Of a DNA stretch of 43,101 nt, positions 35,428 to 43,101 are shown piece by piece; the stretch's first letter is position 1, and the number at the start of each line of letters is the position of its first letter. The notes beneath the pieces are model-generated. The model worked only from the letters and a program-made list of their open reading frames with translations, had not been told where the DNA came from and did no database searches. The translations under genes and the position numbers were made by a program. Origin of the DNA: Planctomyces sp. (lineage in GTDB: Bacteria; Planctomycetota; Planctomycetia; Planctomycetales; Planctomycetaceae); assembly GCA_005778115.1 (NCBI GenBank), contig SXKJ01000105.1, forward strand, positions 1 through 43,101, given 5' to 3'.

Positions 35428-36240
35428 ATGACGTACCAAGTTCGTCAATTGTCTTTGGGCGGTGTTTTGGATGAAGCGATCGCGCTGACCAAGGCGAATT
35501 TCGGATCGCTCTTTCAAATTGTGGCTGTGACGATGCTGCCGCCGCTGCTCATCACTTCCTTTTATCAATTTGCGGTCATGCCGCCGTTCGCGATCCCTTC
35601 TGATCGAGAGCAATTTCAAGCTTGGATCGAGGCTCAACAAAAACATGGAAACATCATCAATGTGCTGGCGATCGCCTCGGGGTTCGCCAGCATGGTGGGC
35701 AATGCGGCGATCGTGCATGGCGTTTCCAGTGCGTACCTCGGCAAGGCGATCACCACCAAGGCGGCCTTGAAACAGGCGATCGGAGTCTTTTTGCCGGTGT
35801 TCGGCACTTCGATTTTGGCCGGCATCGCGATCTTCGGCGGCATGCTGCTGTGTCTTGTGCCGGGGATTATCGTCGCGTTGTGGTTTTGCTTCGCCACACC
35901 GATCGTCGTGATCGAGGGGATTACTGGTCCGGAAGCCTTGAAACGCAGCAAGGCCCTGATGAAGGACAACCTAGGAACCATGTTTGTGTTCGGGTTCGTG
36001 GTCGCCGCCATCCAGTTGGGAGTCGCACTGGCTCCGCACATGGTGACGCAGCCACATACTGCGATCGTGCTGTCGGCGATCGTGCAGTGCGCATTGGCAA
36101 TCCTTGGCACGGCAGCACTCGTCGTGTTTTACTTTTCGGCCCGCTGCCAGCATGAGCAATTTGATCTCCAGCTTCTGGTGGATCAAATCGAGTCCGAAAT
36201 CGTGCTCGAACCGGAGAACGAAGACGAACAGGCCAAGTGA
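35428..36240 (+). CDS. polytopic membrane protein (GDPD membrane-domain-like)
   Basis: A 270-residue integral membrane protein with about six hydrophobic segments. The N-terminus (LSLGGVLDEAIALTKANFGSLFQIVAV) and the mid-section (GGMLLCLVPGIIVALWFCFATPIVVIEG, then GPEALKRSKALMKDNLGTMF) match the glycerophosphodiester phosphodiesterase membrane-domain / DUF975-like pattern; no hydrolase part is present. The C-terminal tail is acidic. Its stop overlaps the start of the DUF4129 gene, so it opens an operon that likely includes DUF4129, DUF4350, MoxR and DUF58 genes. It may help assemble or anchor that complex, but this is inference. Confidence 0.78.
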   Translation: MTYQVRQLSLGGVLDEAIALTKANFGSLFQIVAVTMLPPLLITSFYQFAVMPPFAIPSDREQFQAWIEAQQKHGNIINVLAIASGFASMVGNAAIVHGVSSAYLGKAITTKAALKQAIGVFLPVFGTSILAGIAIFGGMLLCLVPGIIVALWFCFATPIVVIEGITGPEALKRSKALMKDNLGTMFVFGFVVAAIQLGVALAPHMVTQPHTAIVLSAIVQCALAILGTAALVVFYFSARCQHEQFDLQLLVDQIESEIVLEPENEDEQAK

Positions 36241-36932
36241 TGAGCGGAATCCTGGGAACTCTGGCATCAATGCCCGACGACGAACGGCTTCGCGAGAAAG
36301 TGCGTGAGGTGCTGTCGCGTCGCGATTATCAAACCAATCGGGCCGGGGACGAAACACCTTGGATGCTGGAATTGATGATGAAGGGGATGGAGGCGCTGGC
36401 CGGTTTCCTCCGCTGGTGGCTGTTCGAGTTCACCGAAAGCTGGCCGATGGCGCTCCGCGTGATTGTCACATTCGGCATGGTGGTGTTGCTGGTGTCGGTC
36501 ATCGTGCATGGCTTCTTCACGCTGTTTCGCGCCATGCGAGGCACGCCTCATCAAGTGGTTTCCGTTTCGATTTCGCAATCGCCACTCACGTCGGCGCGGG
36601 ATTGGGAGCGTCTGGCGGATGAAGCCGCGGCGCAAGGCGAATGGATCGCAGCGGTGCGGCACCTCTTTCGCGCTTGCCTGGCTCAACTGGAAGAGCGAGA
36701 GCGGCGGCCGTTCCGGCGAGGCACAACGAATCGCGGCCATCTGCGGCGCTATCGGAATGCGGCCTTCTGTGATTCACTGGAACTGCTGGTGCTCACGATC
36801 GAGCGGAAGTGGTACGGCGACGAAGTGTGCGACGCCAAAGATTACGAAGCCTGCCGGCAAGCTCATTCGCGAGTGACCGCCAGCGTGGCTTCGCCTCAGA
36901 GCATCAGCCGGAACGCGCTAGCGTCCGGTTAG
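36240..36932 (+). CDS. DUF4129-domain membrane protein
   Basis: A 230-residue protein. A membrane helix lies near residues 73-96 (MALRVIVTFGMVVLLVSVIVHGF). The C-terminal DUF4129 domain (about 120-205) is recognised from AAQGEWIAAVRHLFRACLAQLEER, RRYRNAAFCDSLELL and a conserved Trp-Tyr segment. Domains of this type accompany MoxR/DUF58 operons and transglutaminase-like proteins. ATG 36240 overlaps the upstream TGA (ATGA), implying coupled translation; a GTG at 36237 is an alternative. The last residues (ISRNALASG) and the stop codon TAG are supplied by a palindromic repeat, so the original C-terminus has been lost or replaced. Confidence 0.83.
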   Translation: MSGILGTLASMPDDERLREKVREVLSRRDYQTNRAGDETPWMLELMMKGMEALAGFLRWWLFEFTESWPMALRVIVTFGMVVLLVSVIVHGFFTLFRAMRGTPHQVVSVSISQSPLTSARDWERLADEAAAQGEWIAAVRHLFRACLAQLEERERRPFRRGTTNRGHLRRYRNAAFCDSLELLVLTIERKWYGDEVCDAKDYEACRQAHSRVTASVASPQSISRNALASG

Positions 36933-36968
36933 AACAAGGAACCGGACGCTAGCGCGTTCCGGCTGATG
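36902..36968. repeat. palindromic element, family 3, supplying a stop codon
   Basis: Arms 36902-36930 and 36940-36968 (29 nt each) are perfectly complementary around a 9-nt loop. The ends read CATCAGCCGGAACGCGC and GCGCGTTCCGGCTGATG. The DUF4129 frame runs through the left arm and stops at TAG 36930-36932 at the loop edge. Confidence 0.95.
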
Positions 36969-38413
36969 AAACTTGACACAACAGCAACAACTATCAGACC
37001 TCAAGCAATCTAGCGTGATCGGAGGGACGCCGTGCTGACTTCGCGAAATGCGATTTCGCTGACGATCACGTTGGCGGTGATCTCGCTGGCGTGGTCTTGC
37101 TGGTCGCTGCTGCAGCCACCCGATGGGGACGGTCTGCGTCCGGATTCGTATGGCACTCGCGGACGAGGGCAGCGCGCGGTGCTCGATACGTTTCGCGAGC
37201 TAGGTCTGCCGATCCGCCGCTCGTTGGGGCCGCCGATTCCCGGCAAGTTGCAGAACGCCCGGCTGGTGTTGTGGCAGCCGTCGAACGAAATCGTGCGGGT
37301 CGAACCGACATGGCTGGAGGGTGTCGGAGATTGGGTTCGCGAAGGGGGACATGTGCTGGTGGCCGTGGGTGTCGAAGAGTGGAATTGGTTCGACCCGGCG
37401 ACCCTGCGCAAGACCGAACGGCAAATCCGCAAAATGAAGAAAAAGAAGTCTAGCACCCCCGAGCCTGAGCCAGAGGCGGAGTCGCGATCCGTGTGGGAGT
37501 TATTGCAAATCCCTGGCGTGTCCGTGAATTCGTTGGCGGCAGAGGACGCGACATCCGAGCCACATCCTCGGCAACCTCGCGAGCTGCGCGACGTCTTTCA
37601 AGATGCGTTGAAGACCGGCCAGACGAACTCGGAGCGAACTCAATACGCCGCTCATGCCAGCGGCATCTTCGAGACCCTGTTGGGTCAGGATCGAATACTG
37701 TCGCTGCCGCCGAATGGACTCTTTGAAATTCAATACGGCAATCAAACCCCGGTTGGCACGATCACTGTTCCCAGCGATACGCCAACTGGCGAAACGAAGG
37801 TCGCAAGCTGCATTGCTGCGCGGTTTGCCGTTGGTCGTGGAGAAGTCACGGTCGTCAGTATTCCTTCTTTGATCGAGAACAGCGTGATCGGCGAGGCGGA
37901 CAACATCGTCGTGCTGAGCAAGCTGCTGACGGACGGTGAGCACGAGATTGTGCTCGACGAGTTCTATCACGGGCTGGCGATCCGCGGGAATCCGATGTGG
38001 CTGTTCGCCCAACGCACCTACGGTGCGGTGACGTTGGTGCTGCTGTTGGTCATCGGCCTGATCGCGTGGCGTGAGTCCGTGTTTCTGGGGACTCCGCTTG
38101 CCGAGCGGCCGGTTTCGCGGCGTGCAATCCGAGAGTACGTGGAAGCGATGGCTCGATTCCTGCGCGAAGGAAAAGAGGCCGGTGCGTGGATCGTCTCGAA
38201 GTTGCGCGACGGTGTGTTGTGGCATCTGCGTCGCGAGCATGGACTCCCACCCGATCTGCATTCTGAAGAACGATTGATTGCGGCAGTCCAGCGGCGCGAT
38301 CCCGATCGGGCCGCCGAGTTATCCAACACCTTGCAGGCGGTGCAGAGCCTGTTGTCCGCCGGTCATGCCGGCGATGATCGACGTGCGATTCCCTTGATGC
38401 GGAGGATGGTTGA

Positions 38414-39361
<948 letters not shown>

Positions 39362-39390
39362 GGAGGCACGACGCACCTTGCGCGCGAGCC

Positions 39391-39516
39391 GGGGTCAGGT
39401 CTTCAAATTTCATTTTTGGCCCGATGATTCACCCCTGACTCCAATCCCACGTCGCCATTTCAATCAACACCGAGCGTCTTTCGCGGGGCCAAAATGAGAT
39501 TTGAAGACCTGACCCC
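39391..39516. repeat. palindromic element, family 8, containing a start codon
   Basis: A 126-bp element with arms beginning GGGGTCAGGTCTTCAAAT and ending ATTTGAAGACCTGACCCC, complementary over about 32 nt with three mismatches or gaps. The middle (about 60 nt) is unpaired. The first in-frame ATG of the DUF58 gene (39494) lies inside the right arm, so the first seven residues would be repeat-encoded. Confidence 0.92.
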
Positions 39517-40852
39517 TGATCGGTTCTCGATGACGGTGCGACCGGGCCGCTCGCTGATTGTCGCCGCCGCGCTGATGCTCGCGGTATCGCTGCTGGTGTT
39601 CGTCTCGACCAGCGTGATCCTCGTCGAACTGGCTGCGTTGTTGCTGCTGACGGCAGTGGCGGTCGCGGATTACTTCAATCTGCAAAAACGATTGGCCGAT
39701 GTGCGAGTCGCCCGGCGCTTACCGAACCTCGTTGGGCGCGGCCGACCGTTCGACGCGACGTGGGTGCTCGAGCGAGATCTTCCCGGACCTCTGCGCGGCG
39801 AATGGCGAGACGGCTTGCCCAGCGACTGCGACCCGCCGCTGCTGTGCCGCTCGCTGTCGTTATCGGAACGCGAGTTCGTTGTCGAACAAACCAACACGCT
39901 GCGCATCCCGGTGCGCGGCGAGCATACCTTCGGCCCAATGTGGGTGCGGCTGGTCGGACGGTTCGGAATTCTGGAGGCTCAGAAAACGTTTGCGTTGCCG
40001 GCAACGGTCCGTGTCGTGCCAGAGACGTACCACTCGCCCGGCGAACTGCAAAAAGAAATGGGCGTGAATCTGCTATTCGACAAGAAGACCCACGCACGCC
40101 AGCACGGCACGGGGACAGAGTTTGAATCGCTGACCGAATTCCGCGACGGCGACGATCCACGACGCATCGACTGGCGCGCGACCGCGCGGATGAGCCGACC
40201 AATCATTCGCCGTTTCCAAATCGAGCGACATCGCGACGTGCTATTGCTCGTCGATTGCGGTCGGATGATGGGAGCCGATGTCGGTCACGGAAGCAAACTA
40301 GACTGCGCGATCGACGCCGCGCTGATGCTCGCGCGAGTCGCGTTACAAGGTTCCGACCGCTGCGGCATGGCGTTGTTCGACGATCAAGTGCTGGGCTACT
40401 TAACGCCGGTCTCTGGCCTGTCGTCGCTGGGGGCGATGGCCGATTGCGTTTATTCCGCAAAAACTCGCTGGCGCGAGACCGACTTCGCCCGCATGTTCTC
40501 GACGCTGCAACAACGCCACGCCAAACGCTCGCTGATCGTCGTCCTTTCCGACATGGCCGACTTGGAAACGACCGAACGTTTCCGAGCCTCATTGGCCCGC
40601 TTGGCCAAGCGGCACGTCGTCCTCTTCGCCGCGCTGCAGACGCCGGCCCTCGAACAACAAGTGTGCGAACCACTGACCGACGCCCTCGACGCCGCACGGC
40701 ACACCGTCGCACTGCAACTGCTGCGCGAACGCGAACAAGCCCTCCACGGCATCCGCCGCAGCGGCGTACAAGTCCTCGACGTCGCGCCGTCGCAACTGAT
40801 CGCACCGCTCATCAATCGCTTCCTCGAACTGCGTCAGCAAAGCAACCTGTGA
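39494..40852 (+). CDS. DUF58 protein (MoxR partner)
   Basis: A 452-residue membrane protein. Two helices lie close to the N-terminus (about 20-60: LIVAAALMLAVSLLVFV, VILVELAALLLLTAVAVA). The DUF58 signature LTEFRDGDDPRRIDWRATA is at residues 213-231. The VWA-like C-terminal part has LLLVDCGRMMGADVGHG and LIVVLSDMADLE. DUF58 proteins pair with MoxR ATPases in envelope-associated complexes. The start is uncertain: ATG 39494 is inside a palindrome, while ATG 39530 gives a start just ahead of the first helix (MTVRPGRS). Neither has a strong ribosome site; the later start probably was the original one. Confidence 0.92.
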   Translation: MRFEDLTPDRFSMTVRPGRSLIVAAALMLAVSLLVFVSTSVILVELAALLLLTAVAVADYFNLQKRLADVRVARRLPNLVGRGRPFDATWVLERDLPGPLRGEWRDGLPSDCDPPLLCRSLSLSEREFVVEQTNTLRIPVRGEHTFGPMWVRLVGRFGILEAQKTFALPATVRVVPETYHSPGELQKEMGVNLLFDKKTHARQHGTGTEFESLTEFRDGDDPRRIDWRATARMSRPIIRRFQIERHRDVLLLVDCGRMMGADVGHGSKLDCAIDAALMLARVALQGSDRCGMALFDDQVLGYLTPVSGLSSLGAMADCVYSAKTRWRETDFARMFSTLQQRHAKRSLIVVLSDMADLETTERFRASLARLAKRHVVLFAALQTPALEQQVCEPLTDALDAARHTVALQLLREREQALHGIRRSGVQVLDVAPSQLIAPLINRFLELRQQSNL

Positions 40853-40882
40853 TGTGCGGACTTTTGTAGAAGTGTTTCAAGT

Positions 40883-40949
40883 CCAGCACGACGCGCCAGC
40901 GAGTGGCCGGAAGCTCGAGATCCAAACACATGCTGGCACGTCGTGCTGG
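40883..40949. repeat. palindromic element, family 7 (copy b), at the hsdM 5' breakpoint
   Basis: Left arm CCAGCACGACGCGCCAGC and right arm GCTGGCACGTCGTGCTGG pair at 17 of 18 positions, and the sequence matches the element at 35304 (CACGACGCG, GCGAGTGG). It starts 31 bp after the DUF58 stop, and the truncated hsdM frame opens within its right arm. Confidence 0.88.
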
Positions 40950-41402
40950 TGCTGAATTGGCATCTAGCCACGACGATCCCCGAAGACTTGCGGTGGTGGA
41001 AATGGGCGACCGACACCGAAGGGCTGACTGGCGACGCATTGTTGGAGTTCATCAGCAACAAGCTGTTCTCGACGCTCAAAGGCTTGTCGGCCGATGCCAG
41101 TCCGCGGCATCGAGTCATCCACGATGTCTTCGCGGACGCCTATCAGTACATGAAGAACGGGACGCTGCTGCGGCAGGTCATCAACCGGCTCAACGAGAGT
41201 CTCGACTTCAACCGTTCGGAGGACCGGCACGTCTTCGGCGACCTCTGCGAGCACATCCTGAAAGACCTGCAAAGCGCGGGCAACGCGTGCGAGTACTACA
41301 GGCCGCGAGCCGTCACGCGGTTAATGGTCGAGATGGTCAACCCGCAACTTGGCGAGAAAGTGCTGGACCCCGCCTGCGGGACGGGCGGATTTCTGACGTG
41401 CA
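40943..41402 (+). pseudogene. hsdM: hsdM fragment (type I restriction methyltransferase), both ends missing
   Basis: The frame holds about 145 codons of a type I DNA methyltransferase subunit that should be around 480-500 long. It starts where full-length relatives are at about residue 65-75 (DLRWWKWATDTEGLTGDALLEF) and includes the N-terminal helical domain end and SAM motif I (DPACGTGGFLT). It then breaks off; the catalytic NPPF motif, the rest of the Rossmann domain and the C-terminus are absent. A family-7 palindrome lies at the front end and a family-9 palindrome at the back. The apparent GTG start is repeat-derived. It cannot be a working methyltransferase. The frame continues through the second palindrome into hsdS. 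Confidence 0.88.
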
Positions 41403-41480
41403 TGGGAGGGCGAGGCTCCCGCCGAGCCGTCGTTGGTCGTCGCGCGACCATCGCGTCTCGGCGGGAGCCTCGCCCTCCCA
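41403..41480. repeat. palindromic element, family 9, at the hsdM-hsdS junction
   Basis: Arms 41403-41426 and 41457-41480 (24 nt) are perfectly complementary around 30 nt. The ends are TGGGAGGGCGAGGCTCCCGC and GCGGGAGCCTCGCCCTCCCA. The 78-bp element is 26 codons and stays in frame, so it joins the hsdM remnant to hsdS in a single open frame. Confidence 0.95.
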
Positions 41481-41512
41481 CCGGGTCGCCCATCCTTGGA
41501 AATTCAACCGTC

Positions 41513-42358
41513 ATGACTCCCGAAACGTTCTGCACGCAGTTCGCGACCTTCGCCGAAGCCCCGAACGGCGTCGCGAAACTGCGCGAGCTGATCCTGCAAC
41601 TCGCCGTCCAAGGCCAACTCATCCCCAAAGACACCAACGACGAACCGGCAAGCGTACTTCTCGAACGAATTCAAAACACAGGTGAGTAATCGGGAAAACC
41701 GGCGCGTCGAACACGTGGCCAACCATCTGCCGATGTAGGCTCTACAAGTGCCATTCCTTCAGGTTGGGTTTGGACACGATTGGGAGACGCTTTTGATGTG
41801 CGCGACGGGACGCATGATACGCCGAAGTATGTTGAGATTGGATTTCCGTTGGTCACGAGTAAGAACCTTTCGAGCGGTGTGTTAGAGCTGACCAACGTCA
41901 AACTGATTTCGGAAGCCGACCACAGAGCCATCGCGGTGAGTTCCGCAGTCGAATGGGGTAACGTACATTTTGCGATGATCGGAAGCATCGGCGACCCTGT
42001 CGTCGTTGAGACCGATGCCGAGTTCAGCATCAAGAACGTCGCTTTTTTCAAGCAGCGATCGGTATCAGACTCCTGCCCAAACTTCCTCCTCCATTACTTG
42101 CTTCACGCATCAGCAAAGATGAGAGAGCTGGCGGAGGGCGGAGTCCAATCGTTCGTCTCACTTGGCTTTCTCTGTGACTATCCGTTTCCGTTGCCACCAC
42201 TGTCCGAGCAAAAGCGGATCGTGTCGAAGATGACCGAGCTGCTGTCGCTGTGCGACGCCTTGGAAGCCAAGCTGACGCAGGCCGAGTCCGCCAGCATCCA
42301 ATTCCTCTCCGCCGCCGTACATCATTTGCTCAACGTGACGCCAGAGGCTCCGCAATGA
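41513..42358 (+). pseudogene. hsdS: hsdS specificity subunit, single-TRD, interrupted by an in-frame stop
   Basis: The frame from ATG 41513 encodes the HsdS N-terminal conserved helix (AKLRELILQLAVQGQLIPKD, then EPASVLLERIQNTGE) and ends at TAA 41687-41689. The same frame reopens at once and continues as a linker (ending IPSGWVWTRLGDAF), one target-recognition domain (RDGTHDTPKYVEIGFPLVTSKN on) and the conserved coiled coil (PLPPLSEQKRIVSKMTELLSLCDALEAKL) to TGA 42356-42358. Thus one nonsense codon, not a frameshift, splits it. A translation restart at TTG 41780 would give a 192-residue TRD protein. Joined, it would be 281 codons, about two thirds of a normal two-TRD HsdS. With hsdM broken it is probably inactive. 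Confidence 0.85.
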
Positions 42359-42915
42359 CACCAATTCTCGATCCGGCGAATCGCAAACGCATCGCGACTT
42401 TCAAGACGATCGTCGCCGATTTGAAGTCGGGCAAGCACTATCCCATCACGCGGCTGACGCCCATCAAGTCGCTCTGCAAAGAGCCGACCGTGGCAGCAGC
42501 GTTCACGAAGTACCTGGCTTCCCTGGCGGCAGCAGCTCTGTCACGCCGGCCTTGTCCGGAATACTCGACCGACGAGTCGTGGAAGACGTTTCAACGTCTC
42601 GCACGGCAGGGAATGCAAACGCTCGACAACAGCGGCGCGAGCCAGGAAGTTCGCCAAGTTCTGACCGCCGTTCGCAATTCGCAGAACGTCATCCGACACC
42701 AGCGCTGGGCTGACGTCCGCAGGATTGAGTGCAAGGAACTGCTGCAAATCGAACTGGCCCTGAGTTGCCTGCTACCAGAAGACGCTCCATCTCGGCTGGC
42801 CTACGCCGCCGCCCGTCAATACGCAGATAGATACGACCCGCGCTTCGGTACCGGATTGCTCCCCAACTCGGCCGACGCCCTCAAACAGATCATCACGTTC
42901 TGGGAGGGACCGTGA
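42355..42915 (+). CDS. hypothetical protein in the type I restriction locus
   Basis: A 186-residue protein of unknown function. ATG 42355 overlaps the hsdS stop (ATGA), so it belongs to the same unit. It is mostly helical and basic (PANRKRIATFKTIVADLKSGKHYPITRLTPIKSLC, then FTKYLASLAAAALSR, DVRRIECKELLQIELALSCLL). No catalytic motif, signal or membrane segment is visible. Position after hsdS, where hsdR or accessory genes are usual, suggests an accessory role. hsdR itself is not found before the window ends. Confidence 0.72.
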   Translation: MTPILDPANRKRIATFKTIVADLKSGKHYPITRLTPIKSLCKEPTVAAAFTKYLASLAAAALSRRPCPEYSTDESWKTFQRLARQGMQTLDNSGASQEVRQVLTAVRNSQNVIRHQRWADVRRIECKELLQIELALSCLLPEDAPSRLAYAAARQYADRYDPRFGTGLLPNSADALKQIITFWEGP

Positions 42916-43085
42916 TGATCCCCGAATCCAGTCCCCAGCGGAACGAGTCGAGACCAACGGAACTGCCGTCGTTGGGAGACGCCTTGGAAGCCAAGCCGAC
43001 GCAGGCCAAGTCCAGCAGTTCACAATCGGACTGGCTCGCACCGCGAATGCAAAAACCCTCGACGATTCGAGGGTTCTCACAATGA
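42915..43085 (+). pseudogene. decayed second hsdS 3'-end remnant
   Basis: An open frame of 56 codons starting at ATG 42915, overlapping the preceding stop. Its middle (residues about 16-38, TELPSLGDALEAKPTQAKSS) matches the HsdS C-terminal segment TELLSLCDALEAKLTQAESA of the gene 720 bp upstream, with 35 of 37 bases shared in 42978-43014 against 42254-42290. The frame ends inside the terminator of the convergent tRNA. It is best read as a leftover of a duplicated or exchanged hsdS, not a gene. Confidence 0.7.
43054..43075 (-). terminator. intrinsic terminator of the minus-strand tRNA
   Basis: On the minus strand AACCCTCGA pairs with TCGAGGGTT (9 bp perfect stem, 4-nt loop), and the stem is followed by TTT, giving a five-T run with the last stem bases. 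It lies 14 nt after the 3' end of the partial tRNA, as expected for its terminator. Confidence 0.75.
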
Positions 43086-43088
43086 AGC

Positions 43089-43101
43089 TGGGCGATGAGG
43101 G
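43089..43101 (-). tRNA. 3' end of a tRNA, cut by the window edge
   Basis: The complement of the last 13 bases reads CCCTCATCGCCCA: the 3' side of a T-stem (CCCTC), an acceptor strand ATCGCCC and discriminator A. Many bacterial tRNAs begin GGGCGAT and end ATCGCCCA, so this is consistent, but the anticodon lies outside the window and the isotype cannot be named. CCA is not encoded (the next bases are GCTT). The adjacent intrinsic terminator supports the call. Confidence 0.6.

Overview
The window reads as a chromosomal segment from a member of the Planctomycetota. The evidence is the gene families: two DUF1501 (Tat-exported) proteins, a very large PVC-type membrane-bound dehydrogenase with a C-terminal CxxCH haem domain, a planctomycete-style ECF sigma factor, a Ser/Thr kinase, a GAF-HlyD fusion adaptor, and a BatA/DUF4129/DUF4350/MoxR/DUF58 cluster. 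Base composition is moderately GC-rich, and many genes carry Sec, lipoprotein or Tat signals. No organism below phylum level can be named from the sequence alone.

Layout. 1-2.4 kb: 3' end of a glutathionylspermidine-synthase-like gene, a voltage-gated K+ channel and a Tim44-like protein. 2.35-9.9 kb: an ECF sigma factor on the minus strand, a secreted protein, a DUF5684-LRR protein, a Ser/Thr kinase and the PVC dehydrogenase. 10-12 kb: a TolC-like lipoprotein and a small cysteine-rich (TRASH/YHS-like) lipoprotein, suggesting metal efflux. 12-16.4 kb (minus): DUF3592 protein, M19 dipeptidase and a TIM-barrel glycosidase-like protein. 16.5-21.3 kb (plus): a HAD-like protein lacking its nucleophile, a FabZ-like dehydratase, TrmB and a 14-repeat WD40 protein. 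21.4-25.8 kb: a long TolC protein diverging from a GAF-TM-HlyD adaptor. 25.8-30.5 kb: a LutC-like LUD protein, a thioredoxin-like protein and two tandem DUF1501 proteins. 30.8-40.9 kb (plus): BatA-like VWA protein, a secreted protein, a polytopic membrane protein, DUF4129, DUF4350, MoxR ATPase and DUF58. This is the MoxR/VWA type of assembly, in which an AAA+ ATPase works with VWA and DUF58 partners at the membrane. 40.9-43.1 kb: a wrecked type I restriction-modification locus ending at a tRNA on the minus strand with its own intrinsic terminator.

The most striking structure is a population of about fifteen 50-126 bp palindromic elements of at least seven families. Most start within about 30 bp of a stop codon. 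Several have entered reading frames: a 99-bp (33-codon) insertion in the lipoprotein linker of a TolC protein; a related segment inside the BatA protein; a perfect 29-bp-arm palindrome that supplies the stop codon of the DUF4129 protein; another that supplies the first start codon of the DUF58 protein; and two that sit exactly at the two truncation points of hsdM. Together these resemble the protein-invading palindromes known from Rickettsia (RPE), here in a planctomycete. No RAYT or other transposase is visible in the window.
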